The notes beneath the pieces are model-generated. The model was given only the letters and a program-made list of their open reading frames with translations. It did not search any database and was not told the DNA's origin. DNA of 39,952 bases. Origin: Acetothermia bacterium UBA7521 (GTDB taxonomy: Bacteria > Bipolaricaulota > Bipolaricaulia > Bipolaricaulales > Bipolaricaulaceae). A program made the position numbers and the translations under genes. Of this stretch, positions 30,965-39,388 are shown piece after piece. Each line of letters starts with the position of its first letter. Position 1 is the first letter of the stretch. The stretch is from assembly GCA_002479455.1 (NCBI GenBank), contig DLNB01000009.1, forward strand, positions 700 through 40,651, written 5' to 3'.

Positions 30965-32239
30965 ATGCTCGACCTACGCCTCCTGCGCAGCGACCTTGAG
31001 GAGTTCCAAGCCCGGCTTCGCCGCCGCGACCCCACCCTCGATCTCTCTCCACTCCTCGCCCTGGACGAAGAGCGCCGGCTCCTGTCCGGAAAGGCAGACG
31101 ATCTTCGCCGCCAGCAAAACGAGGCATCGGAACAGATCGCCCGCCTCACCCGAGAGGGTCGCCAGCTGGAACGGGATCGGCTGCGGGAGGAGATGCGCAC
31201 CGTCGCCGCCGAACGAAAACGGATCGAGGAGCGGCTCCAAGAGGTCGAGACGGAGCTCCAATCCCTAGTTCTCGCTCTCCCCAATGTCCCCCACAGCTCG
31301 GTGCCCGACGGGACGAAGGAGGAGAAGGTCATCCTGCGCACGTTCGGGGAGAGGCCGCGGTTCGCGTTCCCCCCACAGCACCACGTGGCCCTCGCCCAGC
31401 ACCTAAAGCTCCTCGACCTCGAGCGGGCAGCGAAGGTCACCGGCGCCCGGTTCCCGATGTATACCGGCGACGGAGCGCGGATCGAGCTCGCCCTCCTCCA
31501 CTGGATGTTCGAGCTGCACGTACAGGAGCACGGCTACACCCCGATTCTCCCCCCCATCCTCGCCAACCGGACCTCGTTCGTGACCTCCGGGCAGTTCCCG
31601 AAGTTCGCGTCCGAGGTCTACGCTTGTCCCGAAGACGACCTGTTCCTGAACCCGACGGCGGAGGCGCTTCTCGTGAACCTCCACCGAGACGAGATGTTGG
31701 CTGAGGACGACCTCCCCCGCCGGTACGTCGCCTACACCCCCTGTTTCCGCCGCGAGGCGGGGACGTACGGCGAGGAGCAGCGCGGTCTTATTCGCGTCCA
31801 CCAGTTCAACAAGATCGAGCTGTTCCACTACACCACGCCCGAGTCCTCCTACGCCGCCCTGGACGAAATCGTTCTCCAGGCGGAGACGATTCTGCAGAAG
31901 CTGGGACTTCACTACCGGGTCGCTCTTCTCCCCGCGGGCGACCTCGCCCAGCAGGCCGCGAAAACGGTGGACGTCGAGGTGTGGCTGCCCGGCCAGGACC
32001 GGTACTACGAGGTTTCGTCCTGCTCGAATTGCGAGGACTACCAGGCCCGGCGGGGGAGCATCCGCTACCGGCCCATCGACGGGGGCAAACCCCGCTTTGT
32101 CCATACCCTCAACGGTTCCGCTCTCGCCACGTCACGCCTGTTCGCGGCGATCCTCGAACAAAACCAGCGAGAGGACGGAACGGTGGCCTTGCCCTCCCTC
32201 CTCGCCGACCTCCTCGGACAACGCACGCTTGTCGGGTAG
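30965..32239 (+). CDS. serS: seryl-tRNA synthetase
   Basis: A 424-residue class II aminoacyl-tRNA synthetase charging tRNA-Ser. The N-terminal helical coiled-coil arm (residues about 1-105: LDLRLLRSDLEEFQARL ... ERLQEVETELQSL) grips the long tRNA arm. The catalytic domain follows, with motif 2 CFRREAGTYGEEQRGLIRVHQFNKIE and motif 3 HTLNGSALATSRLFAAILEQNQ. Length is normal. The start MLDLRLL fits the family; an upstream extension is not coding. Divergent from the RNase Z-like gene with an 80-base spacer. Confidence 0.97.
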   Translation: MLDLRLLRSDLEEFQARLRRRDPTLDLSPLLALDEERRLLSGKADDLRRQQNEASEQIARLTREGRQLERDRLREEMRTVAAERKRIEERLQEVETELQSLVLALPNVPHSSVPDGTKEEKVILRTFGERPRFAFPPQHHVALAQHLKLLDLERAAKVTGARFPMYTGDGARIELALLHWMFELHVQEHGYTPILPPILANRTSFVTSGQFPKFASEVYACPEDDLFLNPTAEALLVNLHRDEMLAEDDLPRRYVAYTPCFRREAGTYGEEQRGLIRVHQFNKIELFHYTTPESSYAALDEIVLQAETILQKLGLHYRVALLPAGDLAQQAAKTVDVEVWLPGQDRYYEVSSCSNCEDYQARRGSIRYRPIDGGKPRFVHTLNGSALATSRLFAAILEQNQREDGTVALPSLLADLLGQRTLVG

Positions 32240-32350
32240 GCAACGACCCACGGGACGACGAACCCGCCTGGAGCGTGGCGCCGATCACAGACAGATCGGG
32301 GATCGGTTGATACCATCACCTGTAGTGTATTCATCCCAAGGAGGGAGACC

Positions 32351-34105
32351 ATGCGTAAGGTGATGGTGTTGGTGCTGGTGATGGCAGTGGGAACGGTCAT
32401 CGCCTGGGGCCAAGGGTGGGTAGCCCGTGGGCCGATCTACATCTACGGCGATGCCCAGTTCACCTGGGAGAATGGGGTGCTCAAGGGCGCCGGAACGCCG
32501 GACGACCCATACGTGATCGAAGGCTGGATCATCGATACCCGCGGGCACGACTACGGGATCTACGTGGATGGAACGCGAGCCCACTTCGTGATCCGCGACT
32601 GCCAGATTCGCTACCCGCTGGAGAAGGCGGGGATCATGTTCTCTAACGTGCGCAATGGCCGCATCGAGGGGTCGGCGGTGTTCGGAGGCCGCGTGGGGAT
32701 TCACCTCCTCGTCTCCTCGGGGAACGTGATCACCGGAAACGCGGTCGGCTACTGCGATCACGGCATCGTCCTCGGGCCGGCCGCCCAGGGGAACACGATC
32801 TACGGCAACAGCATCATCAACTGCGGCTTCCCCGCCCGCGCGGAGGGCGTACCGAACCAGTGGTACAAAGATGGCCGCGGAAACTACTGGTCCGACTACC
32901 GCGGCCACGACCTAAACAAGGACGGGATCGGAGATCTTCCCTACGAGCTCGTTCCGGATCTCTATCCGCTCATGGAAGCGCCGGTGAAGCTCCCCACGGG
33001 AGCGACCCGCCTGAGCACCCTTGACCTGGCGAAGGTTGGGGAGCGAGGGATCGTCGCCCTTGCCCCGGGCAGCCTCGTGCGCCTCATCGCGCGCGACGTC
33101 GGTGTGGGCGTGGATAAGGTCTTCTACCGGCTCGACGAAGGTCAGTGGCTTGCGTACGGCGACCCGTTCCCGCTGCCCGATCGGGCGATGGTGCGGATGG
33201 AGTACTACGCGGTGGACAAGCTCGGCAACCGGGAGAGGACGAAGCAGCTCGTGATCTACCTCGACATCGAGCCGCCGGTGACGCGGATCGTGGCCGGTGA
33301 CCCGCACTACTACGCCCCCGACGGAAAGCTGTGGATCACGTCGCGGACGAAAATCGAACTCCGCGCCGATGACGCGTCCGGCTTTGCGAACATCTTCTTC
33401 CGCCTCGCGGGAGGGGACTGGCGCTCCTACATCGAACCGTTCACCGTCCCCGGGCCTGAGGGTCCGTACAAGATCGAGTACTACGCGATCGACCTCTACG
33501 GGAACCGCGAGGGTGTGCAGACGACCATTCTGTGGAAGGACGACACTTCGCCGGAGACGGAGACCCAGGCTGGAGGCAGGGACCCTTTTGAAGTAGGGGG
33601 GACGGGCCCCGCCAGCACTCCTCCGGTCCTGCCCGCTCAGCCCGTCCCTGAGCCGGTGCTCACACCTGTTCCTCAGCCAGTCTCGGTGCCGGAACCCGTC
33701 CCACAGCCCAAGCCGGAGCCAGCACCGAAACCTGAGCCGGAACCCATGTCTCCGTCCGCAACCCTCACGTTCCGGATTACCCTCACTTCGATCTCCCTCC
33801 TTGAGGACACGGGCGTGGGGGGAACCTGGACCTTCACCTACTCCCTCAACGGGGTAGAGAAGGACGTCCTGAGGGAGTCCCTGCCCTTGGTCCTCTACAC
33901 GGGTGAGGCGCAGCGCTTCTCCCTCACCCTGCGGGCGAAGGAGGGGGATGAACTCCCCGACGTAGGCGAGCACACGCTGACCTTGGAAGCCCCATGGACC
34001 CTCGCCACGTACGATCTGGAAATCCCGGTGTACGTGGGCAACGATCCCGCGTCCGCTCTGCTCGGGGTGTGGCGGTTCACGGTACAGGTCTCCGAGGAGC
34101 CTTGA
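32351..34105 (+). CDS. secreted NosD-like beta-helix protein with repeat and C-terminal modules
   Basis: A 584-residue exported protein; signal peptide MRKVMVLVLVMAVGTVIAWGQ with AAGGAGGGAG upstream of the ATG. Residues about 28-220 are a right-handed beta-helix of NosD type (YGIYVDGTRAHFVIRDCQI, GNVITGNAVGYCDHGIVL, GNTIYGNSIINC). Then two similar modules of about 90 residues end in YYAVDKLGNRE and YYAIDLYGNRE, like OmpL47/Y_Y_Y-type folds. A proline-glutamate linker (residues about 410-465) leads to a C-terminal sheet domain resembling BsuPI-like protease-inhibitor folds (TWTFTYSLNG). It is likely a surface protein binding carbohydrate. Assignment by pattern only. Confidence 0.8.
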   Translation: MRKVMVLVLVMAVGTVIAWGQGWVARGPIYIYGDAQFTWENGVLKGAGTPDDPYVIEGWIIDTRGHDYGIYVDGTRAHFVIRDCQIRYPLEKAGIMFSNVRNGRIEGSAVFGGRVGIHLLVSSGNVITGNAVGYCDHGIVLGPAAQGNTIYGNSIINCGFPARAEGVPNQWYKDGRGNYWSDYRGHDLNKDGIGDLPYELVPDLYPLMEAPVKLPTGATRLSTLDLAKVGERGIVALAPGSLVRLIARDVGVGVDKVFYRLDEGQWLAYGDPFPLPDRAMVRMEYYAVDKLGNRERTKQLVIYLDIEPPVTRIVAGDPHYYAPDGKLWITSRTKIELRADDASGFANIFFRLAGGDWRSYIEPFTVPGPEGPYKIEYYAIDLYGNREGVQTTILWKDDTSPETETQAGGRDPFEVGGTGPASTPPVLPAQPVPEPVLTPVPQPVSVPEPVPQPKPEPAPKPEPEPMSPSATLTFRITLTSISLLEDTGVGGTWTFTYSLNGVEKDVLRESLPLVLYTGEAQRFSLTLRAKEGDELPDVGEHTLTLEAPWTLATYDLEIPVYVGNDPASALLGVWRFTVQVSEEP

Positions 34106-34137
34106 GAAAGGCTCGATTCCCAGCACCGACGGATGGA

Positions 34138-34175
34138 GCGGCCCGCTACGCGCGGGCCGCTGTGTCCTTGTCCTT
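34138..34175 (+). terminator. intrinsic terminator after the NosD-like gene
   Basis: Perfect 9-base stem GCGGCCCGC-TACGC-GCGGGCCGC (34138-34160), followed by TGTGTCCTTGTCCTT. The U-rich tail is interrupted but the stem is strong. It separates the NosD-like gene from glgA. Confidence 0.7.
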
Positions 34176-34200
34176 CCCGTGACGGAGGCTCTTCACACCG

Positions 34201-35616
34201 ATGCGCGTCCTGTTCGTAGCTGCAGAGCTGACACCGTTCGCCAAGGTGGGAGGACTGGCCGATGTCGCCGCCGGATTGCCCGCCGCCATCTCCCGCCGCG
34301 GTGTGGACGTGCGGATCGCAATCCCCAAGTACGCCTTGGTGAAGGGCGAACTTCCCTCCCTCGGGGAGTACGTCGTCCCCATCGGGGGCGCGCCCCGCAC
34401 GTGTACAGTCCTCGAGGGATCGCTGCCGCAGAGCGACGTTCCCGTGTACTTCCTCGGCCATGATCCCTACTTCGATCGCCCCGGGGTGTACGGAGAGCAC
34501 AATGGGGAGTACCCGGATGCGCTGGAGCGGTTCGCGTTCCTGTCACGGGCGGCGCTCGACCTGGGGCGGGCGCTCGGCTGGCCCCCCGACGTGATCCACG
34601 CGAACGATTGGCATACCGCCCTCCTCCCCGTGTACCTCCGTTCGGGAACGGCGGAATGGCAGGCGAAGTCCGTGTTCACGGTCCACAACCTCGCCTACCA
34701 AGGCTGGTTCCCGCTGCACCAGGCGGAATCCACCGGCCTGGACGCCACCGGCCGCCAGCTCGTGGCGCGAGGGGAGCAAATGAACCTCCTCCAAGGTGGG
34801 ATTAAGGCGGCTGACTGGATCACCACCGTCTCCCCCACGTACGCCACAGAGATCCTCACCCATGGCGAAGGGCTGGAAGAGATCCTCCGGGAGAGACGGT
34901 TGCAGATGAGCGGGATCCTCAACGGGATCGACACTGAGCTGTGGAATCCCAGCTCGGATCCCCACCTGTGGACCCCCTACTCGGCCGCGGACCTCACCGG
35001 CAAGATGGGAAATAAGCGCGCCCTGCAGGCGGCGCTCGCCTTGGACGCGGCCGATGTCCCCCTCGTGGGTATCGTGTCTCGCTTGGCCGAGCAGAAGGGA
35101 TTCGACCTCGTGATCGAGGGGTTCGAACGGATGATGGCCTTCGGGATCCAGCTCGTCGTCCTCGGGGAGGGCGATCCCCGCTACTCCTCGTTCTTCCAGG
35201 ACGCCGAGCGGCGCTATCCGAGGCGTGTGCGCGCCCTGATCCAGTTCTCCGAGAGTTGGGCCCACCGCATCGAGGCCGGTGCGGACATCTTCCTCATGCC
35301 GTCCAGGTTCGAACCCGCGGGCCTCAATCAGCTGTACTCGCTCCGTTACGGTGCGGTGCCGGTCGTCCGCGCCACAGGGGGGCTCAAGGATACCGTCCAC
35401 GATTTCGATCCCGAGCACGATCGCGGAAACGGGTTCACGTTCGACGGGTACAACGCCGAGGCGATGCTCTACGCCCTGAGCCGGGCCGTGCGCCTCTGGA
35501 GTCTCGATCCGGTTGGCTGGCGCAGGTTGGTCGTGCGGGGGATGACCGAGGATCACTCGTGGGACGTCCCGGCGCGGGAGTACCACGCCCTGTACGAGCA
35601 GATCGTCGCGCGCTGA
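34201..35616 (+). CDS. glgA: glycogen/starch synthase (ADP-glucose type)
   Basis: A 471-residue GT5 glycosyltransferase adding glucose from ADP-glucose to glycogen. N-terminal KVGGLADV (residues 15-22) binds the sugar nucleotide; DVIHANDWHTALLPVYL, NLAYQGWF, and GILNGIDTELWNP follow; the C-terminal domain has GIVSRLAEQKGFDL and the catalytic E-x7-E region PSRFEPAGLNQLYSLRYG. Length is normal. The ribosome-binding GGAGG is 12 bases from the ATG, rather far. No other glg genes are near, so the gene stands alone. Confidence 0.96.
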   Translation: MRVLFVAAELTPFAKVGGLADVAAGLPAAISRRGVDVRIAIPKYALVKGELPSLGEYVVPIGGAPRTCTVLEGSLPQSDVPVYFLGHDPYFDRPGVYGEHNGEYPDALERFAFLSRAALDLGRALGWPPDVIHANDWHTALLPVYLRSGTAEWQAKSVFTVHNLAYQGWFPLHQAESTGLDATGRQLVARGEQMNLLQGGIKAADWITTVSPTYATEILTHGEGLEEILRERRLQMSGILNGIDTELWNPSSDPHLWTPYSAADLTGKMGNKRALQAALALDAADVPLVGIVSRLAEQKGFDLVIEGFERMMAFGIQLVVLGEGDPRYSSFFQDAERRYPRRVRALIQFSESWAHRIEAGADIFLMPSRFEPAGLNQLYSLRYGAVPVVRATGGLKDTVHDFDPEHDRGNGFTFDGYNAEAMLYALSRAVRLWSLDPVGWRRLVVRGMTEDHSWDVPAREYHALYEQIVAR

Positions 35617-35659
35617 TCCTGCACCGCGCTCAGTCCCCCGGTTCCCTCCGCGCTGCAGC

Positions 35660-35687
35660 TTGACGCGAACGTGGCCCCTGTTACACT
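35660..35687 (+). promoter_or_regulatory. promoter of the branched-chain amino-acid ABC operon
   Basis: TTGACG (35660-35665), 16 bases, TACACT (35682-35687), then a leader of about 28 bases with AGGAGGTG before the GTG at 35721. Confidence 0.6.
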
Positions 35688-35720
35688 GTCGCCTATCTTC
35701 CGTTTCAGGAGGTGTCCGAA

Positions 35721-37031
35721 GTGAAATCCCTCATCTGTTGTCTTGTCTCTTCAGTCTTCGCTCTCGGGCTTAGCGTATCAGGGCAGGTCATCCGCATCGG
35801 CGTGGTTGGGCCGATGACGTTCATCCAGGGCATTCACCACTGGCGGGGGGCCACGCTCGCCGCCGACGAGATCAACGCCGCCGGCGGCATCACCGTCGGC
35901 GGTACGACCTACACCATCGAACTCGTCCGCGTGGACTCGAACGAGATGCAGCCTGGACCCGACGCAGTGAGCGCAGTGGAACGGGCGATCACGGCGTCGA
36001 AGGTGGATTTTCTCATCGGGGGCTTTCGCACCGAAGCAATGCTCGCCATGACCGAGGTCGCCGCCGACTACAAGAAGATCTTCCTCATCGCCGGCGCCGC
36101 GGACGACGGGCTTCTCAAGGGCCGGGTGGACAAGAACTACAACCGCTACAAGTACCTGTTCCGGATCACCCCTGTCCGCTCCACCTACCTCGCCCAAGTG
36201 TCGTTCATCCTGCTCCGGGACGTGGTCGAGACGTTCCGGCGCGAACTTGGAATCTCGCAGCCCAAGATCGCCATCGTTGCCGAGCAGGCGGCATGGGCGA
36301 ACATGATCGTGACGTTGGTCGCCCTGCAGGCGGGGACCCCGGTGGACAAGGGCGGCTTCGGCGGACAGCACGTCGGCACGTGGCGGCCTTCAGCATTGGC
36401 TACGAGCGTGGCCGCAGAGCTGACCGCGGTGGAACGGGCCGGCGCCCACATCGTGTTCACCGTTTTCTCCGGCCCAGTGGGCGTTGTGTTCGGACGTGAC
36501 TGGGGTCGCCTTCAGGTTCCAGTGGCCGCGGTGGGGATCAATGTCGAGGCGCAGGCCCAGGGTTGGCTCGATGCCACCGGAGGGTTCGGCGCGTATACGG
36601 CAACCGCTGGGATCTACGCCACCGGGGTCGCGGTCACCGAAGCGACCCTCCCGTTCATCGACAAGTTCCAGGCAGAGTTCGGCGAACTCCCGCTGTTCAC
36701 TGCCGGCACCTACGACGCCCTGTACATCCTGGCCGACGCAATCCGCAGGGCAGGCTCGCTCCAAACGGACGCCGTGATCTCGGCCCTCGAGACCACGGAC
36801 TACGTTTCCACCCTCGGGCGGATCGTGTTCGACGAGCTGCACGACCCGATCTGGGGACCTGACTACATCACCGGGCTCGGCGTGCAATGGCAGGATGGGT
36901 CTCCAAAGGCGTTCTGGCCCCGGGAGTGGCAGCCTGATCCGGCCAAGTTCCCGGACCTCGTCATCGCCACACCGGGGACCGTTCCCTACGTCATCCCGCC
37001 GTGGGTTAAGGATCACTGGCAGGGGAAGTAG
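35721..37031 (+). CDS. ABC transporter substrate-binding protein, branched-chain amino-acid type
   Basis: A 436-residue periplasmic-binding-type lipid-free protein of the LivJ/Leu-Ile-Val family. Signal peptide KSLICCLVSSVFALGLSVSG; then IRIGVVGPMTFIQGIHHWRGATLAADEINAAGG, the family's ligand-domain start, and DFLIGGFRTEAMLAMTEVAADYKKIFLIAGA. The GTG at 35721 is eight bases past AGGAGGTG; GTG at 35712 is too near the site. It captures an amino acid, amide or related substrate for LivHM. Ligand unknown. A stable hairpin lies directly after its stop. Confidence 0.93.
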   Translation: MKSLICCLVSSVFALGLSVSGQVIRIGVVGPMTFIQGIHHWRGATLAADEINAAGGITVGGTTYTIELVRVDSNEMQPGPDAVSAVERAITASKVDFLIGGFRTEAMLAMTEVAADYKKIFLIAGAADDGLLKGRVDKNYNRYKYLFRITPVRSTYLAQVSFILLRDVVETFRRELGISQPKIAIVAEQAAWANMIVTLVALQAGTPVDKGGFGGQHVGTWRPSALATSVAAELTAVERAGAHIVFTVFSGPVGVVFGRDWGRLQVPVAAVGINVEAQAQGWLDATGGFGAYTATAGIYATGVAVTEATLPFIDKFQAEFGELPLFTAGTYDALYILADAIRRAGSLQTDAVISALETTDYVSTLGRIVFDELHDPIWGPDYITGLGVQWQDGSPKAFWPREWQPDPAKFPDLVIATPGTVPYVIPPWVKDHWQGK

Positions 37032-37042
37032 CGCGCGCTGGG

Positions 37043-37064
37043 GCGGGGCCCTGAAGGGCCCCGC
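37043..37064 (+). other. stable hairpin between binding protein and permease
   Basis: GCGGGGCCC-TGAA-GGGCCCCGC, a perfect 9-base stem with a tetraloop, between the binding-protein stop and LivH. Such hairpins usually protect the upstream message and reduce the downstream level, so the binding protein is made in excess. Confidence 0.6.
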
Positions 37065-37087
37065 GCGGCCCCGCACGTCTTCCACCC

Positions 37088-37954
37088 ATGGTCGCCAGCA
37101 TCCTCGTCAACGGCCTGGTCTACAGCGGCGTCTACGCAATGCTTGCCCTGGGGTTCGGGCTCGTGTTCGGTGTCGGACGGGTGCTCAACCTCGCCCATAC
37201 CGCGTTCTACATGGTCGCGGCGTACGGAATCTTCTACTTCGCCAGCACAGGGTTCGGGATGCCGCTCGCGGTCGTCCTCACCACCCTCGGAATCGTGGCC
37301 GCCGGTATCGCCGTGTACAAGCTGTTCATCGAGCCGGTGCGGGAGATGGAGGCGACCGTGCTCATCGCCACCCTGGCCGTGGCCGTTCTCCTCCAGGAGT
37401 TGGTCCTCGTCTTCTTCGGGAACGAGCCTCGTCACGTCCCGCCGGCGCTGTCCGGGTTCACCCAGGTGGTCGGGGTCCGGGTCGGCAACCAGGAGATGGT
37501 GACCCTCGTCGTCGCCGCGCTGAGCCTGATCGGTGCGTGGTTTCTCCTCTCCAGAACCAAGCTCGGACTGGCGATTCGTGCTGCTGCCCAGGACCGCGAG
37601 GTGGCCAACCTGATGGGGATCAACGTGAACCAGGTGACCGCGATCGTGATGGGACTGGGCCTTCTCCTCGCCGCGCTCGCGGGGATCGCCGTCGCCCCCC
37701 TGTTCACGGTTGAGCCGGGGATGTGGATGAACCCGCTCGTGATCGTGCTCGCCGCGGTCGTGCTCGGCGGGCTGGGGAGCCTGAAGGGCAGCCTTATCGG
37801 CGCGGTGATCCTCGCCTTCGCCGAGGTTTCAGTCGTGTTCCTCGTCCCCGGAGGATCGTACCTCAGAACAGCGATTGCGCTCCTGATCATGGTCTGCGTG
37901 TTCTTCATCCGACCGGAAGGCCTGTTCGGATCGAGCATCGCCGAGGAGCGGTAG
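37088..37954 (+). CDS. livH: LivH-like ABC permease
   Basis: A 288-residue integral membrane protein with about eight hydrophobic segments, the first permease of a branched-chain amino-acid transporter. The start GLVYSGVYAMLALGFGLVFGVGRVLNLAH, the middle RAAAQDREVANLMGINVNQVTAIVMGLG (EAA-like loop that contacts the ATPase) and VVLGGLGSLKGSLIGAVIL are typical of LivH. No canonical Shine-Dalgarno is seen before the ATG. It stops one base before livM, GGTAGCATG, so the two are translated together. Confidence 0.93.
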   Translation: MVASILVNGLVYSGVYAMLALGFGLVFGVGRVLNLAHTAFYMVAAYGIFYFASTGFGMPLAVVLTTLGIVAAGIAVYKLFIEPVREMEATVLIATLAVAVLLQELVLVFFGNEPRHVPPALSGFTQVVGVRVGNQEMVTLVVAALSLIGAWFLLSRTKLGLAIRAAAQDREVANLMGINVNQVTAIVMGLGLLLAALAGIAVAPLFTVEPGMWMNPLVIVLAAVVLGGLGSLKGSLIGAVILAFAEVSVVFLVPGGSYLRTAIALLIMVCVFFIRPEGLFGSSIAEER

Positions 37955-37955
37955 C

Positions 37956-39008
37956 ATGTACTACGGTCGTTACCTCCTCCGCTACCTCCAGAACGAGATC
38001 CTCGTCCTGCCGAGCCGGGTGATCGTGCTCGTGTTCGTGGCGTCTCTGCTTGCCTTCCCACTCATCTCCCAGGACCCCAATCTCCTGCGCATGCTCATCG
38101 TCACAGCGCTGTTCTCGCTGTACGCCGTGAGCTGGGATCTCCTGTCGGGGTACACAGGCCAGATCAGCCTCGGGCACGCGCTGTTCTTCGGATCCGGGGC
38201 CTACGCCAGCGCGCTCCTCAGCTCCCACCTCGGGCTCCCTCCCTACGCCACGATCCCCGCCGGGGCGGCGGTGGCGACCCTCGCCGGCCTGCTCGTGGGC
38301 ATCCCCTGTCTCCGTCTGCGTAAACACTATTTGGCTCTCGCCACGCTTGCGTTCCCGATCATGCTCACCGGGCTCGTGCTCGCCTTCCCGGGGTTCTCCG
38401 GAGGCGAAGGCGGCATCTGGCGCATCGCCCGTCTCACTTCGACGCGGATAGAGGAGTACTACCTCATCGTGGGCGTGATGCTTGTGGCGGTGTTTGCCTT
38501 GTGGAAAGTCGCGGGATCGCGGGTGGGGCTGATTTTCCACTCCATCCGCGAAGACGAGACCGCGGCACGCGCCCTGGGAATCAACACCGTGCGGTACAAG
38601 CTCTTCGCGTTCGCCCTATCGGGGTTCACCGCCGGCATGGCCGGTGCCCTCTACGCTCACTCCAGCGCGGCGCGCATCGTGGCCCCCGGCGTGGTTCTCA
38701 GCCTGTTCATGTCGTTCCAGCCCGTCATCTGGACGATCTTCGGAGGAGCGGCAACGATCTACGGTCCGATCACGGGGGTGTTCATCCTCTACCCGCTCCT
38801 GGACACGTTGAACGTGGTTATCCCCAAGTACCGGATGCTTGTGTTCGCCCTGCTCGTGCTGTTCATCCTCCGGTTCATGCCCCACGGAATCAGCACCTGG
38901 ATCCGCGACACGATCGAACGGGTCTGCCCGAGCTGCCAGGTGCGGAACATCGCGACCCGTCAGGCGTGCCGGGCCTGCGGCGTCGAACTCCGGCACATGC
39001 AGCCGTAG
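37956..39008 (+). CDS. livM: LivM-like ABC permease with C-terminal zinc ribbon
   Basis: A 350-residue permease. The LivM core covers residues about 30-315: LYAVSWDLLSGYTGQISLGHALFFGSGAYASALL, RVGLIFHSIREDETAARALGINTVRYKLFAFALSGFTAGMAGALYAH (ATPase-contact loop), FGGAATIYGPITG. After the last membrane segment a hydrophilic tail continues through IERVCPSCQVRNIATRQACRACGVELRHMQP, a double CxxC zinc ribbon with cysteines near residues 324, 327, 338 and 341. This tail is not part of normal LivM. GAGGAG precedes the ATG. The ATPases LivG and LivF are not encoded next to it. Confidence 0.93.
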   Translation: MYYGRYLLRYLQNEILVLPSRVIVLVFVASLLAFPLISQDPNLLRMLIVTALFSLYAVSWDLLSGYTGQISLGHALFFGSGAYASALLSSHLGLPPYATIPAGAAVATLAGLLVGIPCLRLRKHYLALATLAFPIMLTGLVLAFPGFSGGEGGIWRIARLTSTRIEEYYLIVGVMLVAVFALWKVAGSRVGLIFHSIREDETAARALGINTVRYKLFAFALSGFTAGMAGALYAHSSAARIVAPGVVLSLFMSFQPVIWTIFGGAATIYGPITGVFILYPLLDTLNVVIPKYRMLVFALLVLFILRFMPHGISTWIRDTIERVCPSCQVRNIATRQACRACGVELRHMQP

Positions 39009-39388
39009 CCCGCGAAGCCCTCAGCCACGCGGGGAGCTTCAGCGGTTGGCCGCGACCACTCCTCACCACGAAGAACAGCCTGTAGGACAGGAAGCGATTT
39101 CGCTGTTCCGGATATGGAGCCTGTAGCCCATCTGCTCCTTCGTGTCCTCGGTGAGCTTCGCGGTAGGGCCTGACGGGGAAGCGCAAGTGGTCTGGTGCCG
39201 AACGGACGCGGGGCACACGGTGTCACCGCCAGGTTAGAACTGACCCAGTAGCGCTGTTGTTGGTCTATGATTCTGTCAGTAGGTAACTGGTCTGGGAGAA
39301 TATCAGTCTCATGGGAGGACTGACGTTAAACCAGCAGGTCACGTCCCGTCAAGTGGTGTAGATTGGGTTCCTCGGCGGCAGTGACGAT
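39009..39388. other. non-coding region between livM and the insertion element
   Basis: About 380 bases. Near its start two adjacent perfect hairpins, CCTGT-AGG-ACAGG (39080-39092) and AGCGA-TT-TCGCT (39094-39105), may end or stabilise the liv transcript. The right-hand part, 39340-39375 (around CGTCAAGTGGTGTAGATTGG), may contain the terminal inverted repeat of the IS element; its exact limits cannot be fixed without the other end. No gene is recognised. Confidence 0.4.

Noticed and set aside
32912..34126. 404-codon minus-strand frame opposite the NosD-like gene
   Set aside because: Mirror of the real gene, basic and repeat-poor, with no start signals.
39237..39345. A second IS end (AACTGACCCAGTAG) left of the transposase
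   Set aside because: It faintly resembles ends of other IS families, but there is no matching partner end or transposase in view.
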